From Amblyornis subalaris (taxonomy: Eukaryota > Chordata > Aves > Passeriformes > Ptilonorhynchidae), in assembly GCA_018881555.1 (NCBI GenBank), contig JACAXG010000032.1, positions 3,484,837-3,548,836 of the forward strand: a stretch of 64,000 nt of DNA. Direction: 5' to 3'. The notes beneath the pieces were generated by a model that saw only the letters and a program-made list of their open reading frames with translations, was not told the origin of the DNA and ran no database searches. Position 1 is the first letter of the stretch. Every line of letters starts with the position of its first letter. The translations under genes were made by a program, and so were the position numbers. This document shows, piece after piece, positions 1-12,090 of the stretch.

Positions 1-2989
1 AAGTTCAGCTTCAGGGACCTGAAATCAGGGGCTCTTGCCACAGGAGGAATGATTTTCTGCTGATGGCTCACAGACCTCTGTGCATGTTTCCAGGAGGAAT
101 CCTGTGCATACCTCCAACAGCAGTAAAGGACTCTCATTAAACTCTTTATCACCCTGCATTTAATTTTTAATCTAGTGGAAAGGAGGGCTGGAGCTCAGAG
201 TTACAGGAGGGTATAATATATTGCTTCCCCCTTGATAGTGTAGCACTGGAACATATCAGCACATAATGTGTTTTATCCTTGACATCTCTCTCACAGGGCT
301 GGTTTGCCTGCACTGATAATCCTCTAGAGATCAAGCAGGGAACCAATGCTTGGAGAGACACAGGGAATTTGTGCCNCAGTAATGAGCCAAATTCATTCCT
401 TCTGGGTCTCAGGCTGGCATCTGAATGATGAGGCCAGCCTGCTTCCAGTGCTCATTTGTGCCAGCCAGCTTCTGTTAGGATGTATGATTTCCACAGCAGT
501 TACTAAACCCAGGAGAGAGAGTCTGTGTGGTTTCAAACCTCTCCTGAAGCAGGTAATTTTGCAGCTATTGTTTTCTGTGCATGGGAAAGTGCTGGCTCTC
601 TCAGTAATACCTGACTTACTTCAAACAAAGGTTAAATTGGGTTGGGTGCCATCTTGCATTACATCGTGACAGCCCACCTGATGTTTATAGAAGCTGATGG
701 GGCAGGACATGACCTGATCTAGTGCCGTGGTATATTGGGAGCAAACACACACNCACTTGCAATATTTTCATGTTTGCTTTCTTCTCTGCTCTTGATCTCA
801 GCATACAGCACTTCATCCAGAGTTTTCATATGACTAGAGGAGACNTGCCTGTTCCAGTGCGGTCCTTGCATTTTTATCCACTAGAGAGAGCTTCTCCATC
901 TGTTGTGTTAATGTCTTTTGGATTATATGTGTTCTGTTCCACTGTGGCACAGAAAGGTCTCTGAAGTCTGCTCTGAGACCAAGAGACCTTGCTTTTAGAT
1001 GAGTTTGGGGTCATCAGCAACAGCAGCATACCCAGATGGTTATGGGAACCCATGGGAAAAGATCTCATTTCTTCTAAATTCCAGCAGTTTTCATTTATTC
1101 CTGATTTGTCCCAGTGCTTTCAGTAGTTGACAAGTTATCAAGATCCAATTGGAAATGAATACATGTAATGAAGCAGAAAATCATGCCAGTGGTCCAATGG
1201 GAAAGTTGCTGTGGGAATCCAGAGGCAACTCCTGGCTCTGCAAGAGGTATAGGCGGATAGGTTGGGATCTGTTGACCTGTTCATGTGCCTAACACCCTCT
1301 GAAATTCCCCTGGAAAACCCAGTTCATGGTGTTACCTGCACATCACAGAGGGCCAGGGGACTGAATGTAAGGCAGTTGAGGGTAAAGGAGAAGCTGCTGT
1401 CAAAGGTGGGAGGAGGAGTGGCAGTGCTGTTTTAACCTAATACAATGCCAACTTCAATACAACTTCACCACCCCTCTATGCAAATTCACTGCAGTGACCT
1501 GAAATCCCATAACTGAACTTTCTCAAGTGCTTGTACATAATGAACTTTGTTTTCTGTTCAGCTGGAAGCCTCAGCAGAACTGTCAGGTCTCATAAATGTA
1601 GAGGCAGCATTTGAATCATCTCCCACCTCCCCTTACCACCAAACTGGTGTCGAATGTTCTTGCAGGGCAGTGTCACAGTCTCTTTTCTAAGCAGTGAACC
1701 TTTGTGGTAAATGTTCAACATCAGCTGAACCCTTCAATCTCCCTGGCATGGGAACTTAAGATTATTTTGAGGCTTAAGAACAAGTCTTGCCTTTGCCCTG
1801 TAGGTGTTGACAATTACTCTCCTTTCCCAAAGGGAACTGAAGAAATCTCTCCCCAACCCTCAGATCAAAATAGGAGCTGTGACAACCCGTTCCTTTAGTG
1901 GGCTACAGCTGGATAAGCTACTAGAGGGAAATGGAAACATCTTGGTCTGTTGGACATAGTCTGTTATATCATACAGAAAATTTGCCTGGACACATTTTGT
2001 TACGATCTAGGACTGTCCTGAGCTATGATGTACCAGCAGGTCTTTGGTGGGTCCAGAAACCTGGACATGTTCACTGCACTCTGATGGAGCAGCTGAATAA
2101 TGCAGGTGTGGGAGCTCTTCACTGGTGTAGTGAACGTTCACATGAACCTCAGGGTCTGCTCACGTGTGTGTGGTAGATCTGAGAAGTGTCTGACTCACTG
2201 TGAATCATGGCCAGAGATAGAAGAAAGCTGCCTAAGGCAGAGGAGGGCAGAACCTTCTTCCAAAGGGGGGATGGGAAGAAGATAATGTTCAGAGCAGAAC
2301 ACAGGAGCAACTGAATCCTTTGTGATCTTTATGGTACCTGAATGGTTGTAGCAGCAGTAGCACCACAGCAGTGAATCCTCAGCAGTGACTCTAACTCATG
2401 AGGCAGAGGCTGTTAGGGAGACAAATGAGTCTGCAAAATGTGCGTGGGCTGTGCTTGTCACAACATGAGGGAGAAGAGAATGTGATAAACGTTCTCATTG
2501 CAAACTGAAGACTCTGCTCTCTGTGGATACCTGCTCACATGAAATGAGAATTACTGTTTTAAATAGCATCACCGACTTTGCATTAACAGGTGTTGAGCGT
2601 TAAGAAGCATCAATTGCTTTGTAAGTGTAATGGGAGATTTCTTTTTATGGCAAAATACCCATGTCTATTCAAACAAGTATCTTCCCTCTTCCTGTCCGTT
2701 GACCAGCCTTTTACTGGTTACTAATTGCTTGGCCTACCAACAGATATTAAGTGATGGCAATGGAGAAACAAGGTGAGCAACCTCACCTTAACCCTGGCAT
2801 TGCAGGTGCAGGCACTGTTTCCTAGCACTAGGTCTGCCACAAGACATCAGTGAGGTGTCTGTACTTCATGTCCTTCCAGAACCTGTAGAAAAGAGGTAAT
2901 TACTGTGGTAGGAACCAGCAAAGTCCAGTCCCATCATGTTGTCTTCAGGAAAACAGGAGCATGTTATACTCTTCTTTGGTGGGACGTAC
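1..2989. other. Intronic sequence, probably the last intron of HS1BP3; no gene seen
   Basis: This stretch lies upstream of the HS1BP3 terminal exon and is inferred to be intron of that gene. The open frames here are short, overlap on both strands and match no family I know. I saw no clear repeat, RNA gene or exon. The penultimate HS1BP3 exon, which should encode the acidic stretch before the final exon, was not found here or anywhere else upstream, so it probably lies outside the window. Confidence 0.5.
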
Positions 2990-3855
2990 TTTGTCAAAAA
3001 GAGGGATAGATAACCTGGGATTTTTTCCTGACTTCTCTTGGTTGGAATGCATCACTCCTGAGCTTGGGGGAGGCAATCCTGAATATTAACCAGGTCTCTT
3101 GGGCCCCTGTTCCCTCCAGGGCTTTATCCCATGGGATTCTACAAAGCAGATGCCTGAACAGACTGAAGTCTGCACTCCTGAAATCCAGGGCAGTGAGTTT
3201 GCTGAGCACCCTCTTCACTGCCCTAAGACACTTCAACTCCACCGTGTCTTGGTCACTGCAGCCCAGCTGCCCTTGAGCTTCGCATTCCCCACTAACCTCT
3301 CCTTGTTGGTGAGAACCAGGTCCAGCCTAGCACCTCTCCTTACTGGCTCCTCTGTCACTTGGAGAAGTAAATTGGTCTCAGTGCATTCCAGGAACCTCCT
3401 CGATCGCTTAAGCCCTGCTGGTTGTCCTTCCAACAGATATTGCAGCAGTTGAAATCCTCCATGAGGAACAGGGTTTGTGAACATGAAGCTACTCCTGTTT
3501 ATAGAGTACTTTATCCCCTCACTCTTCCTGGTCGGGTAGCCTGTAGCAGACCCCCACTATAATGTCACCTGTCCCTGCCCTCCCTCTAGTCCTGACCCCT
3601 GAGTTCTTGGATGGCCCCTCATCTGAGGCTCAGCTCATGGCTGGGCTCTGTGCACTCCAGCTGGTCATTGGCATAGAGGGTGACCATCCCTCCTCACGTC
3701 CCCTGCCTGTCTTTTCTGAAGAGCCTGTATCCTTCCATTCCAACACTCCAGTCCCAGGAGCCATCCCACCACGTCTCCATGATACCAATGGGATCACAGC
3801 CCTGCAAGCATGCCCTCTTCTGCCTCATTAATCTCAATCATGCCTGCCTGGTGTG
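2990..3855 (-). mobile_element. CR1 LINE fragment, endonuclease domain of ORF2 (reverse orientation)
   Basis: Read on the minus strand this is part of a CR1 non-LTR retrotransposon ORF2. The complement of 3528-3569 reads GDIIVGVCYRLPDQ, the conserved strand of the CR1 apurinic-like endonuclease. Further on, the complement of 3233-3484 contains RRFLECTETNLLLQV and RRGARLDLVLTNKE, and the complement of 2994-3242 contains TALDFRSADFSLFR and GAQETWLIF, all typical of the end of the CR1 endonuclease region. The frame changes between these blocks, so the copy is broken. It lacks both the reverse transcriptase and the 3' tail, which is unusual because most CR1 copies keep only the 3' end. It lies antisense within the inferred HS1BP3 intron. 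Edges are approximate. Confidence 0.85.
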
Positions 3856-6800
3856 ATGGATCAGGTTTTTGTGGAAAACCAATGCTAGAATTGATCCTGT
3901 GAATGTTGCAGCAGCTCTGTGGGCCCACGGAATTACATAAATTATCACACATCCTAGCCTGAAATGATTATCACAGCTGTCTGAGCAGCCTTTTAGGAGA
4001 GATTTAATTAGCTTCACCTTTGATAATGAATAGGGAGCTGAGATGGAAGGAAGCAGCTGTCAGCACAATATTTGTCTTTTTCCAGTGCTGCAAAAAAGTG
4101 TCAGCAGCAGGATGCCAGTTCTGCTGCCCCGTGATAGCAGACCTGGTGTGTTCCTTCTTAGGATTACACTGATAAGCCTTTCAGGAGCATTATGTTTTTA
4201 AAGGCTGAAGCTGTTTGTGAAACTGCATCCTAAACACCGTTCAGTCTATACAGCTTCTTGAGCAGGTTTCTCAGATTCAGGTTTGCCAAGGAACTGTTGC
4301 TACCCTTGAAGCAGAAAAAGTCTGTGTGTTCTTCTTTTAGCAGGCATTAGCAGATGCTGAATTCAGAGAGTAACACATCTTTAGCCTATCCAGGAGTCAC
4401 GTGGGGCACCGTCTCCAGCACCAGTGCTCACGGCCCTGAGAGTATGAGAACAGCACCACAGTTGGGAAAAAAGCTTTGAGAAACTCCAGAGGGTTCAAAT
4501 TTAGATCTTTTGGGGAGAGGGTTATTTGGGCAATGTACAGGTGGAAGAGAAGGTTGCAATAACTGAGTCAGAAATTTCCTGACCATTCCAGGGTGGTTTC
4601 TCTTGGTTGCTGTGACCTAAGTAGGGGGGGAAATCCTTGATTTGGCTGAAGTAGGTTACAGTAAACAAATAAGTTCTTCTGTGATAGTTTTCAAGCATTT
4701 ATTTTTTTCATTTCATTCTTCTTGTGATATACAGGGATGCTACTTACAAGCACTGGAAAAGCTATAAAGTAAACTTGCCAACAAAATAAAAAGTTTTTTG
4801 CCAGACTGGAAACAATCCTTGCCCCACCCCTAGGAACATGTATAGAATGGGTTGTATAGAATAATGTAGAGAGGTGATCTGGAGTCCTAGTGTAGCAAGA
4901 GATGNTTTTGCTGGGCTTGAGACTCACCAGATTTCAACTGTCTTGCCCCAGGTTGGTTGTGTTTCTGACAAACATCATCAGCTCAAGGGGCAAAAGCTGC
5001 CTACTCTCCCGTGCTCCAGCTGTGCCTTTGGCTGAGGATTGGGGAACTTTCTAGAAAGGCAGGAGACACAGGTTTGAACTTCTTCAGACTGGAAAAATTG
5101 GCTTGTCTCATTTCCCAGGTGAGTGATGTAACCAGCAGGCTGATTTCCTCAGAGGGCTTCTTGTGGGCGTACGTGTGTAGGACTCACCTGCACTAATGAG
5201 CCTGTTCCCTGGCGCTCGGCCGGGCAGCACCACCAGGCTGCATCCATGCTGTTGGACTCTGTGCAGCTGCAGAACGAGGTGACTGTGTGCAGCTGCCTCC
5301 TGAGAACAGTTCCTGTCCCGCGCCAGCTTTGAGTTGTGCTGGAGAGTTTTTTATCTGTCCCAGACCAAAGCCACGCCAGTGGTTCTTGTAGCATTTCAAC
5401 AGTACAGTTACATTCTAGTGCCCAGACATATGTCCTGGCCCTGGTTAAAATACCACTATGAAATTACCTGTAATGGATTGCAGGGGAAGGCCGAAGCAGG
5501 AGGAGAGATACCTCCTTCACGGCTCCCAGTGCTTGGCATTCCTGGGGTTAACTCCAGCCTGTATCTTGCCCTGGGCCTTGCTAGACATCACACTGTCTCT
5601 ACTGACCATGGCAGAAGTGACGAGCAACAGATACTTTGAAGTCTCCTGCCTATTTTTGGGCACAAGTCTTTTCCCAAGTTGTAGATGTGATATTGCACCA
5701 CTGCCCAAGGCTTCACTTAGGTATCTCTCGTACTTGGAATTAACACCAGACAAAATAATAAGATAGGGAAAGATAAAAGTCTATTCTGCAAGAACTGCAG
5801 TTAGTTGCACGACTGAGCTTCAAGCGTGAGCCTTTTGGATAGTTTAGCAAATTGTGGGAGTTTTTATCTTGCTTTCTTTACACATTCACCTCATTAAAGC
5901 ATTCCCAGCAAGCAGAGGTCACTGTGCCCATCATGCTAGATGCTTGTACATGCACATAGTCTTTCCTGTCCCAAAGATCTTGTCCAGAGAGACATGGCAG
6001 AGTTCAGAGAAGTAGCATCTAAAACGTTGATGTTCTTGTGGCAGCTGCATCTGTTTCCAAGTCAGAACTTGTTTGCTCTCCTGAAGTCCACATGCCAGCA
6101 GTCATGTCATAGGGCTTTGTGACAGCCTTTCTTAAGTAAGGGCTTTGATTGCTTTCTGTGTCAGAGAGAATTTCCACCAATAGAGCCTGTGAATCAGCAC
6201 AATATGGCAGGAATTTTCAACAATGTGGCACTGCTTTTCTTTTACAGAAAAAGAAAGAGACTAATTAAAGAATGATTAATGGATTCTGTGCCTGATTGTC
6301 TATAAAAAGATGGGGTGGGAAGGTTCTTCCTTTAATCTTGTTGTTTCAGAATAGCTGCTTGATTTTTTTCTTCTTCCTGCTGGCCTGGAGTTAAATATGG
6401 TGGTAGTTATGCACTGTAACAATTCATTTGCTTCTCAAGAAATAGAAGTCCTTGTTTCTATCTCTGCCTGAGGCATTTTGCATTTTACCTCTTTAGTTTT
6501 GCAAAGACAGTTGTGTCTCACATGATCAAACAGCAGTGGATCAAACAGCCTGCCTAGCACTGCAGCACTGAAAAACAGGTTTTGAGACAAAGAGCACATA
6601 TTATCTGCTCTGTTCTCTGTAAGAGACTTCTGTCTAACCAAGGTCTTGAAAAAAATCCAGGACAAAAAAAGGAAATTACATGATCAGCTTCCAGACTTTC
6701 TCCAGCAGAATCTTTGGCTTAAAAGCAGAATACCAGACTGCCACCCCCTAGAGACCCCCATAGCCTACTGGACTGGATCTTTTGGGAGTATTTTTTTTGG

Positions 6801-8144
6801 CTGTGCTGAGTGGTTTTGTTGCTGTGATTAGCACATGAACTGGAGTAAAGAATTCAGGAAGTTGTACCATCAGATCAGATTAGTGAGCTGGAGTTACTGC
6901 TGCCCCTTCTGGGCACTGCACATCATTCAAAATCATGCTTGTTCCATATGCTCTGTATGTATATTGTGTATTGTTCCTCTGGTTGTTATGCTTTCTGTTA
7001 TTTAAGACCAAAACTCTGTGACATGGACACTGATTCATTCAGTGTTTGTTTATGCCAAGAAGGGAGGCTTCAGAAATACCAGCCCTAACAAGTTTTGTTT
7101 ATTACACAGCAAAGAGAACAAGAACATGTCTTGGCAATGTGATCACAGGTGTGATATCTCTTGGATATCAGAGTTTGCAACAAACAGAGAGGCCTGGGCT
7201 TAAAGGAAATCAATTTTTTTGTAGATGAGGAATTCAGAAATACATTGAGTGTAAGTTAAGTAGGATATGTCACCCACGAGGAATCAAGGAAGCTAGAAGA
7301 CAACAGAAATGTAACCTAAATAACAGAGAGTATAATCTCCAGAGTTACTTCAAGGATGAAATTTGAGGAGCTGCCTGCTGGAATACCACAGGTAGAGTTC
7401 AAGATGCAGAAATCCAGGGCAGTGGATGGCTCTGTCCATCAGTTGGTCTCTTCAGGTGTTTCCTAGTTTTAGATATCAGTGTTCAGGCAATTGATTTTAC
7501 AAGAGTAGCCTTGGTTAAAAGTAATTCTTTTTAGATTCCCTTTAGGAGTCACGAAAAGAACTCTCACTTGAGGAGTGGTTTTGCCTTAAAGGGTTCCGAC
7601 CATCTGTACACCAGAAAATTTAAGCTAATCCTTGTTGATTTTATGGCCAGTTCATGGTGAGTGTAGTTTGTCTCAGCCTGGGCGGTACAGTTGTAGGTTC
7701 CTCGCAGCTTTTAATGAGTGTGTACACAAAAAAGAAACCCTTGAAATCATGAAGTTTATCTTAGTAATAGTGGGATCCTTACTGAGGGGGCTGGAGGTCT
7801 TGAAGTACCTGTGGTTGTAACATTCAAACAATGTTCCCTGGGGGTGGAGGAATAAAATGTCTCAGAGAGGTTGGTTCTTCTGTTGATCGTGTTCCCCATG
7901 GTCCTGAACAGTTGCCCTCACCAGTTGCTTCCCAAATTATGGAAAAGCTCAGCTTTACTTCTAACTGTCTGCAGAAAGCCCCACCAAGTGTTCGCCGTGT
8001 GGTAGAGGCATTTACAGTGTCTCTCCTGAGGCTACTAATGAACAAAGAGAGAAAGAGGAATCACTGTCCCTTTTAGGCAACAGAAATTATCCCAGTAGCT
8101 TCACAGGGGTTTGGATACCTCATTGCCTGCCAGTGAGGAAGTTA
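3856..8144. other. Intronic sequence without recognised genes
   Basis: Inferred HS1BP3 intron. I see no exon, RNA gene or clear repeat. The block at about 3925-4100 is AT-rich with E-box (CAGCTG) and homeodomain-like (TTAATTA-type) words and looks more constrained than its surroundings, but this is an impression only. The remaining ORFs are short and unconvincing. Confidence 0.45.
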
Positions 8145-8377
8145 TGAACTGGATATTAGGAAAATGTTTTTTCACCCAGAGGGTGGTTGGGCACTGGAAC
8201 AGGCTCCCCAGGGCAGTGGTCGCAGCACCAACCTGACAGAGCTCAAGAAACATTTGGACAGTGCTCTCAGGCACATGGTGTGACTTTTGGGGTGTCCTGT
8301 GCAGGGCCAGGAGCTGGACTCGATGATCCTGATGGGTCCCTTCCAGCTCAGGATGTTCTATGATCCCGTGATTCTAC
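8145..8377 (+). mobile_element. CR1 LINE, 3' end only
   Basis: The sequence follows the CR1 3' region: a block starting near 8148 (ggatattaggaaaatg), the gcactggaacaggctcccca segment, then ccaggagctggactcgatgatcc and ggtcccttccagctcagg. It ends with two degenerate copies of the diagnostic 8-base CR1 terminal repeat (ttctatgat / gattctac). Only the last 230 or so bases are present, a typical 5' truncation from incomplete reverse transcription. It is in the same orientation as HS1BP3 and inside its presumed last intron. Confidence 0.92.
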
Positions 8378-9293
8378 CTACGAAAGGCAAATGAGTGGAG
8401 GAACCAAAAAGTACCTGACATTAAATGACTCATTCATGCTCCAGGGACTGCCTACTTATGGGGCATGTAGAAGGAGAAACTGAAAAAGGCATCTTGGACT
8501 CCTGTACATTATTCTGTTCCAGAGAGCAGAGCCACCGGAGTGCATCCTTCTTTTTCTTTCCTTCACATACTGACTTTCCAAAGGCAGACAGCTCTTGGAG
8601 TCACAAGACAATCTATGATAAGGGCTCTGTTAAAATCTTTTAACAGCTCATGTGGGAACAGAGTTGGGCATGCACAGCCTGCTGTGTCTCTGATAAGGTC
8701 AAACAATGCAGTCAGAAACCACCGTGAGCTGTTTGAGGTGTTCTGGGTTATTTCACTAGGAATCAGAGGGAAATTATCACCAAGAAGAGTTGTATATGGC
8801 CACAGATTGCAAAACTTCTTAAGTTTCCCAGAACCAAATGCGAACACAGAATTTTTACATCCATTAAGTGTTTCCAGTTTCTCATGACTGAGCATGGGGA
8901 TGCTCAATGTCAGTTTTGGGTGATGGGAATGAAGAGAAAGCAGAGCTGAATGTGAAAAATTTTACTTTCCCATGAAAATTTATGGGAAGCAAATCATCCT
9001 GTCACAAACCAAAAATGGTTGTTTCCCAAACTAAAATAAAATTCCTTTTCTTTAATGATTGCAAACTGCCTTTAATTTAGACACTTGAAAACATACTTAA
9101 TTAACTTGTACAGTGAACTGAAAAGCCACATTTTAAAAAGATGGTTCTTATGGAAACTTCTATGGAAAGAGAAATTCATCAAAGTAGATCCTTTCCTGTG
9201 GAAAGTTTTATTTTGAAAGATTGCATTTTCTTACCAAAAAAAAAGCAATTCAGAAATTCCCAGGATGTTACTGATATTTTCTTTTCATTCCAG
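8378..9293. other. End of the presumed last HS1BP3 intron with splice acceptor
   Basis: Non-coding DNA leading to a clear 3' splice site. The pyrimidine-rich tract just before 9291 ends in cattccag, with the AG at 9292-9293, immediately before the HS1BP3 coding match. The stretch at about 8990-9250 is strongly AT-rich. No other feature is seen. Confidence 0.7.
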
Positions 9294-9522
9294 AGTTGAA
9301 GATGATTTCGAGAAACTCTTGGAAGTTACCTCCAAACCAAAACCTAAGGTCCCACCAAAACCACCACTGCTTCAGAAGCCAACAGTTGCCCCCAGGAGCA
9401 CTAACTCACCTTCACNGTCAAAGCAAAAGGAAAACAGGATTCAGACGATGAATGAAGTGGACATTCTCCAGTACATCCAGGAAAATGAGTCTATCAACAA
9501 CCAGGACACCAGTCTTTTTTGA
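9294..9522 (+). CDS. HS1BP3: HS1BP3 (HCLS1-binding protein 3), terminal coding exon
   Basis: This is the last coding exon of HS1BP3, a PX-domain, proline-rich adaptor that binds the SH3 domain of HS1/HCLS1 and is reported to bind phosphatidic acid and restrain autophagy. The exon opens after a good acceptor at 9292-9293 with the third base of a split arginine codon, then encodes 75 residues and a TGA at 9520-9522. Visible landmarks are an acidic start (VEDDFEKLLEV), a lysine/proline SH3-ligand-like stretch (PKPKVPPKPP), a PTVAPR segment fitting the PxxxPR ligand of CIN85/CD2AP-type SH3 domains, and a C-terminal block NEVDILQYIQEN ending in SLF. The order and the ILQYIQ...SLF ending agree with the human HS1BP3 C-terminus as I remember it. 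The PX domain exons are not in this window. An N at 9416 leaves one residue unknown. I treat it as an intact exon because the frame is open throughout. Confidence 0.92.
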
Positions 9523-10995
9523 ACATACGTACTTTTAAAATGTGATGATGCCTTCTTGGCCTCAACTCCCAGTGGGCTCAAGTGACAGCAGCAAGAATTG
9601 ACCAGGTGTTTTTACTGTCAGAATGCTCATTTGTGTGCTGGGATAGAGAGAGCCGCAGGTTTGAGTAGCAGAACCTCGGTGTGAGGTTTTCAAAACAGTG
9701 CAGCTGTGGAATAATGTTGCCTTAGATTTTCAGGGTTTTACAGGGAATGTGGACAAGGATGTAGCACTACAGATTGCCTACTGCTATTTTAGAATCAACA
9801 TAGTAGAGTTCTGGCCAGTTGATTGAAAATGGCAAGGACGTTGTACACATGGCGACTGTGAATAGTGTCCAACAAATGGTCGGAGCCAGGATAGGATGCT
9901 GTTGCTGTCATTTTCAGATAGTGTATTTCAGCTCACTGGAAAGGCCGTTTTTCTTTTATCCAGTGTGGTTTTGTAGAAGCCTTTTCCTCCCTGACTGGTA
10001 TTTTGCTATTTCATAATAGGAACTGTTAAATATAGGTAACAATTTCTCTGTATTTCAGTGGAACACTGAAATCCCAGCTAAGCCTGACAATCTGCTGCCT
10101 TAGTTGTTGCACAAATGCCAATTTGTAAGAGAACTTTAGGCCTGCAAAGACCACACTATGCACCTCTGGCTCCTGGGGAGAATAGCAGATGACTGAAAGT
10201 GGCTAAGAACAGACTCCATACATAGATGGAGGCTGCAGTGCATAGGAGGTTTGGATGTAGGACTCCTGTGAACTCTGGACTCACAAGGGCTAATTTTTTC
10301 CAGGCAAGTCTTTCTGGATTTCCACTGTAGTTAGTAGAGAAAGAGATTTCTCCAGGAGGTGATTCAGTGCAGGTGTATTAATGGAGGAACTCTGAATTGC
10401 TCTCTGGAGTCACTTTCTCTCCTATTCCTTCACTTCTCCCAGAGCTTTGAGAACCAGCCATGGTTGATTAATTCCACTATGCTAAAATGAGTTTGTGTGA
10501 TAAAACATCAGTCTGGTCTTTACCATGCAATGGTTAAAACAAGGGAGGACAAACTTGGCATTATCTAGAGGAAAAAAAATAGGAAGAAAATATACTGGAG
10601 AAATATTAATATGCAGGAAAAGAAAAATATGATAGAATAGGCATCCAAGACTTTCCCTCTTCTTGCCCAGCTCAGGCACTCTGGTTGAACATACTGAATT
10701 TACACTCGTTCCATGTGTGGTCAAGCCAGAGGTGAAGACAAGCTCCCCAGAGGGAAAATTTTAATATATTTAAGCCATATCACTATTCTAGTATTTGCCT
10801 TTCTAATATAGAGCAAAATAAATAGAAAGCATTATATATTTTTAATAATGAAATTATTTCTATTAGCATTTCCTTTTTAAGCCAATGGAAAATATTATAA
10901 AGGTATTTTGGTTTGATGGGACAGATAAAATATAACCATTGGCTCTTGTCTGTGTATGGTATGTTTTACTATAATAAAACATTCTGCTAACCCAC
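9523..10995 (+). other. HS1BP3: Probable HS1BP3 3' untranslated region
   Basis: This follows the HS1BP3 stop codon directly and shows no further splice-site or coding signal. I found no AATAAA between the stop and 10817, so the 3' UTR would be about 1.3-1.5 kb. The region becomes increasingly AT-rich towards 10900. The extent is inferred from poly(A) signals and has no transcript support. Confidence 0.6.
10817..10822 (+). terminator. Upstream candidate poly(A) signal AATAAA
   Basis: This is the first AATAAA hexamer after the HS1BP3 stop codon. The following bases are AT-rich but lack a clear GU-rich element, so it looks weaker than the site at 10973 and could be an alternative cleavage site. 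Confidence 0.35.
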
Positions 10996-11025
10996 AGGTG
11001 TTGTGGTTGTTCTCTAGGTTGTACA
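10973..11025 (+). terminator. Likely HS1BP3 poly(A) site (AATAAA plus GU-rich element)
   Basis: AATAAA at 10973-10978 is followed about 20 bases later by a GU-rich tract (ggtgttgtggttgttctc, then aggttgt) at about 10998-11024. That is the expected spacing for a vertebrate cleavage and polyadenylation site. Cleavage would fall near 10990-10997. Confidence 0.6.
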
Positions 11026-11849
11026 GCAGCAGCAAAGGATGGATTCCATTTAACCCATGAGGAGTGTTCCATGGTGTTAAAGTGTAAATGAATATGAAAA
11101 CAAAATTGTAGCTGTGCTCATATGTCCTTTGAGAGCAGCTAAAGGTAGAGCTACATATGGGCAAAGGTAGTGCCTGATCTTGTCTGTTCCCACAGTGTCC
11201 TGGTGCAGTTAGGAATCTGGTTTATCCCATCCTGCAAAAGGGGAATAATAGCAGTGAGGNGAAATTAAATGCCTTGCCAGAGAGCAGGCAGGGAATAGCA
11301 GGCAGGAGAAATTAATTCAGGGCAGCCTTCCTGTTGCACTCCCTGCTCTCATGAACAACCACTGTATATTTAGCTGAGGGCTCAGGGAGCGTCATCTCCA
11401 TTTTATTCAGCAGTGTTTGGGGACACTGCTTGCATGCCTGTTTTTTTGGCCTACAGCCCATCACATGGCCTGAACACTGCTAAAACTTCCAAACTGCAGG
11501 CCATGGGTTTAATGTTCAGTAGACTGAGTGCAGATCTGCACCCTCAGTGGGGGATCAACAAGGGAGAAGGATTAAGATTTCTTGAAATGTATTAGAGAAA
11601 TCGTTGAAGAACAGAACTGGCAATGGCCTGGTAAGACCAGTTTGTCCACTGTCCTGCCCTAAGCAGGAACATCTGTTCTGTGTCCTGCTGGAGGCAGGAA
11701 AAGGTGTTACTGATGGGACGCCACAGCTGGAGGAACAGGGAGGTGCTAGAGCAGGACATGGTGGCTGAGCATGGCTAGGCTGGAGAAATACCTGAGCATG
11801 GGCGCTGAATTATTCTTGCAGTGGCAGTAATTATACTGGTGTTGTCTCA
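11026..11849. other. Intergenic DNA, nothing recognised
   Basis: Sequence immediately downstream of the HS1BP3 poly(A) site. I saw no coding signal, RNA gene or repeat that I could name. The part from about 11640 may belong to the old reverse-strand CR1 next to it, but I could not align it. Confidence 0.4.
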
Positions 11850-12090
11850 TAGACATTTTTTTAACCTGTCCTTAAAAGTTTGCCTGTCTGGAAAGTAGCA
11901 CTGAGATGTCACAGCCTCCCTGGGTATGCCATTATAGTGCTTTGCCATCTTTTCCTGCTGTTTGACATAACGGTTCCTTCCTGAAACTTAATCTCGTTAC
12001 CTCTAATTCTCATCACCACAGAAACAGAACAAAGTATTTTCCTTTCAGGCTTTTTCCAGAATGAACAACTCTGCCAAGTGATGGTGGCAG
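11850..12090 (-). mobile_element. Ancient CR1-like LINE fragment, 3' region (reverse orientation)
   Basis: On the minus strand the order of words resembles old CR1 3' regions: a gaattagaggtaacgagatt segment, then ggaaggaaccgttatgtc, then cagggaggctgtgac, followed by a 'ttaaggacaggttaaa' segment. This corresponds to the CR1 passage before the terminal gatgatct block, but it is heavily diverged and the end repeat is not visible. Edges are uncertain. Confidence 0.5.
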
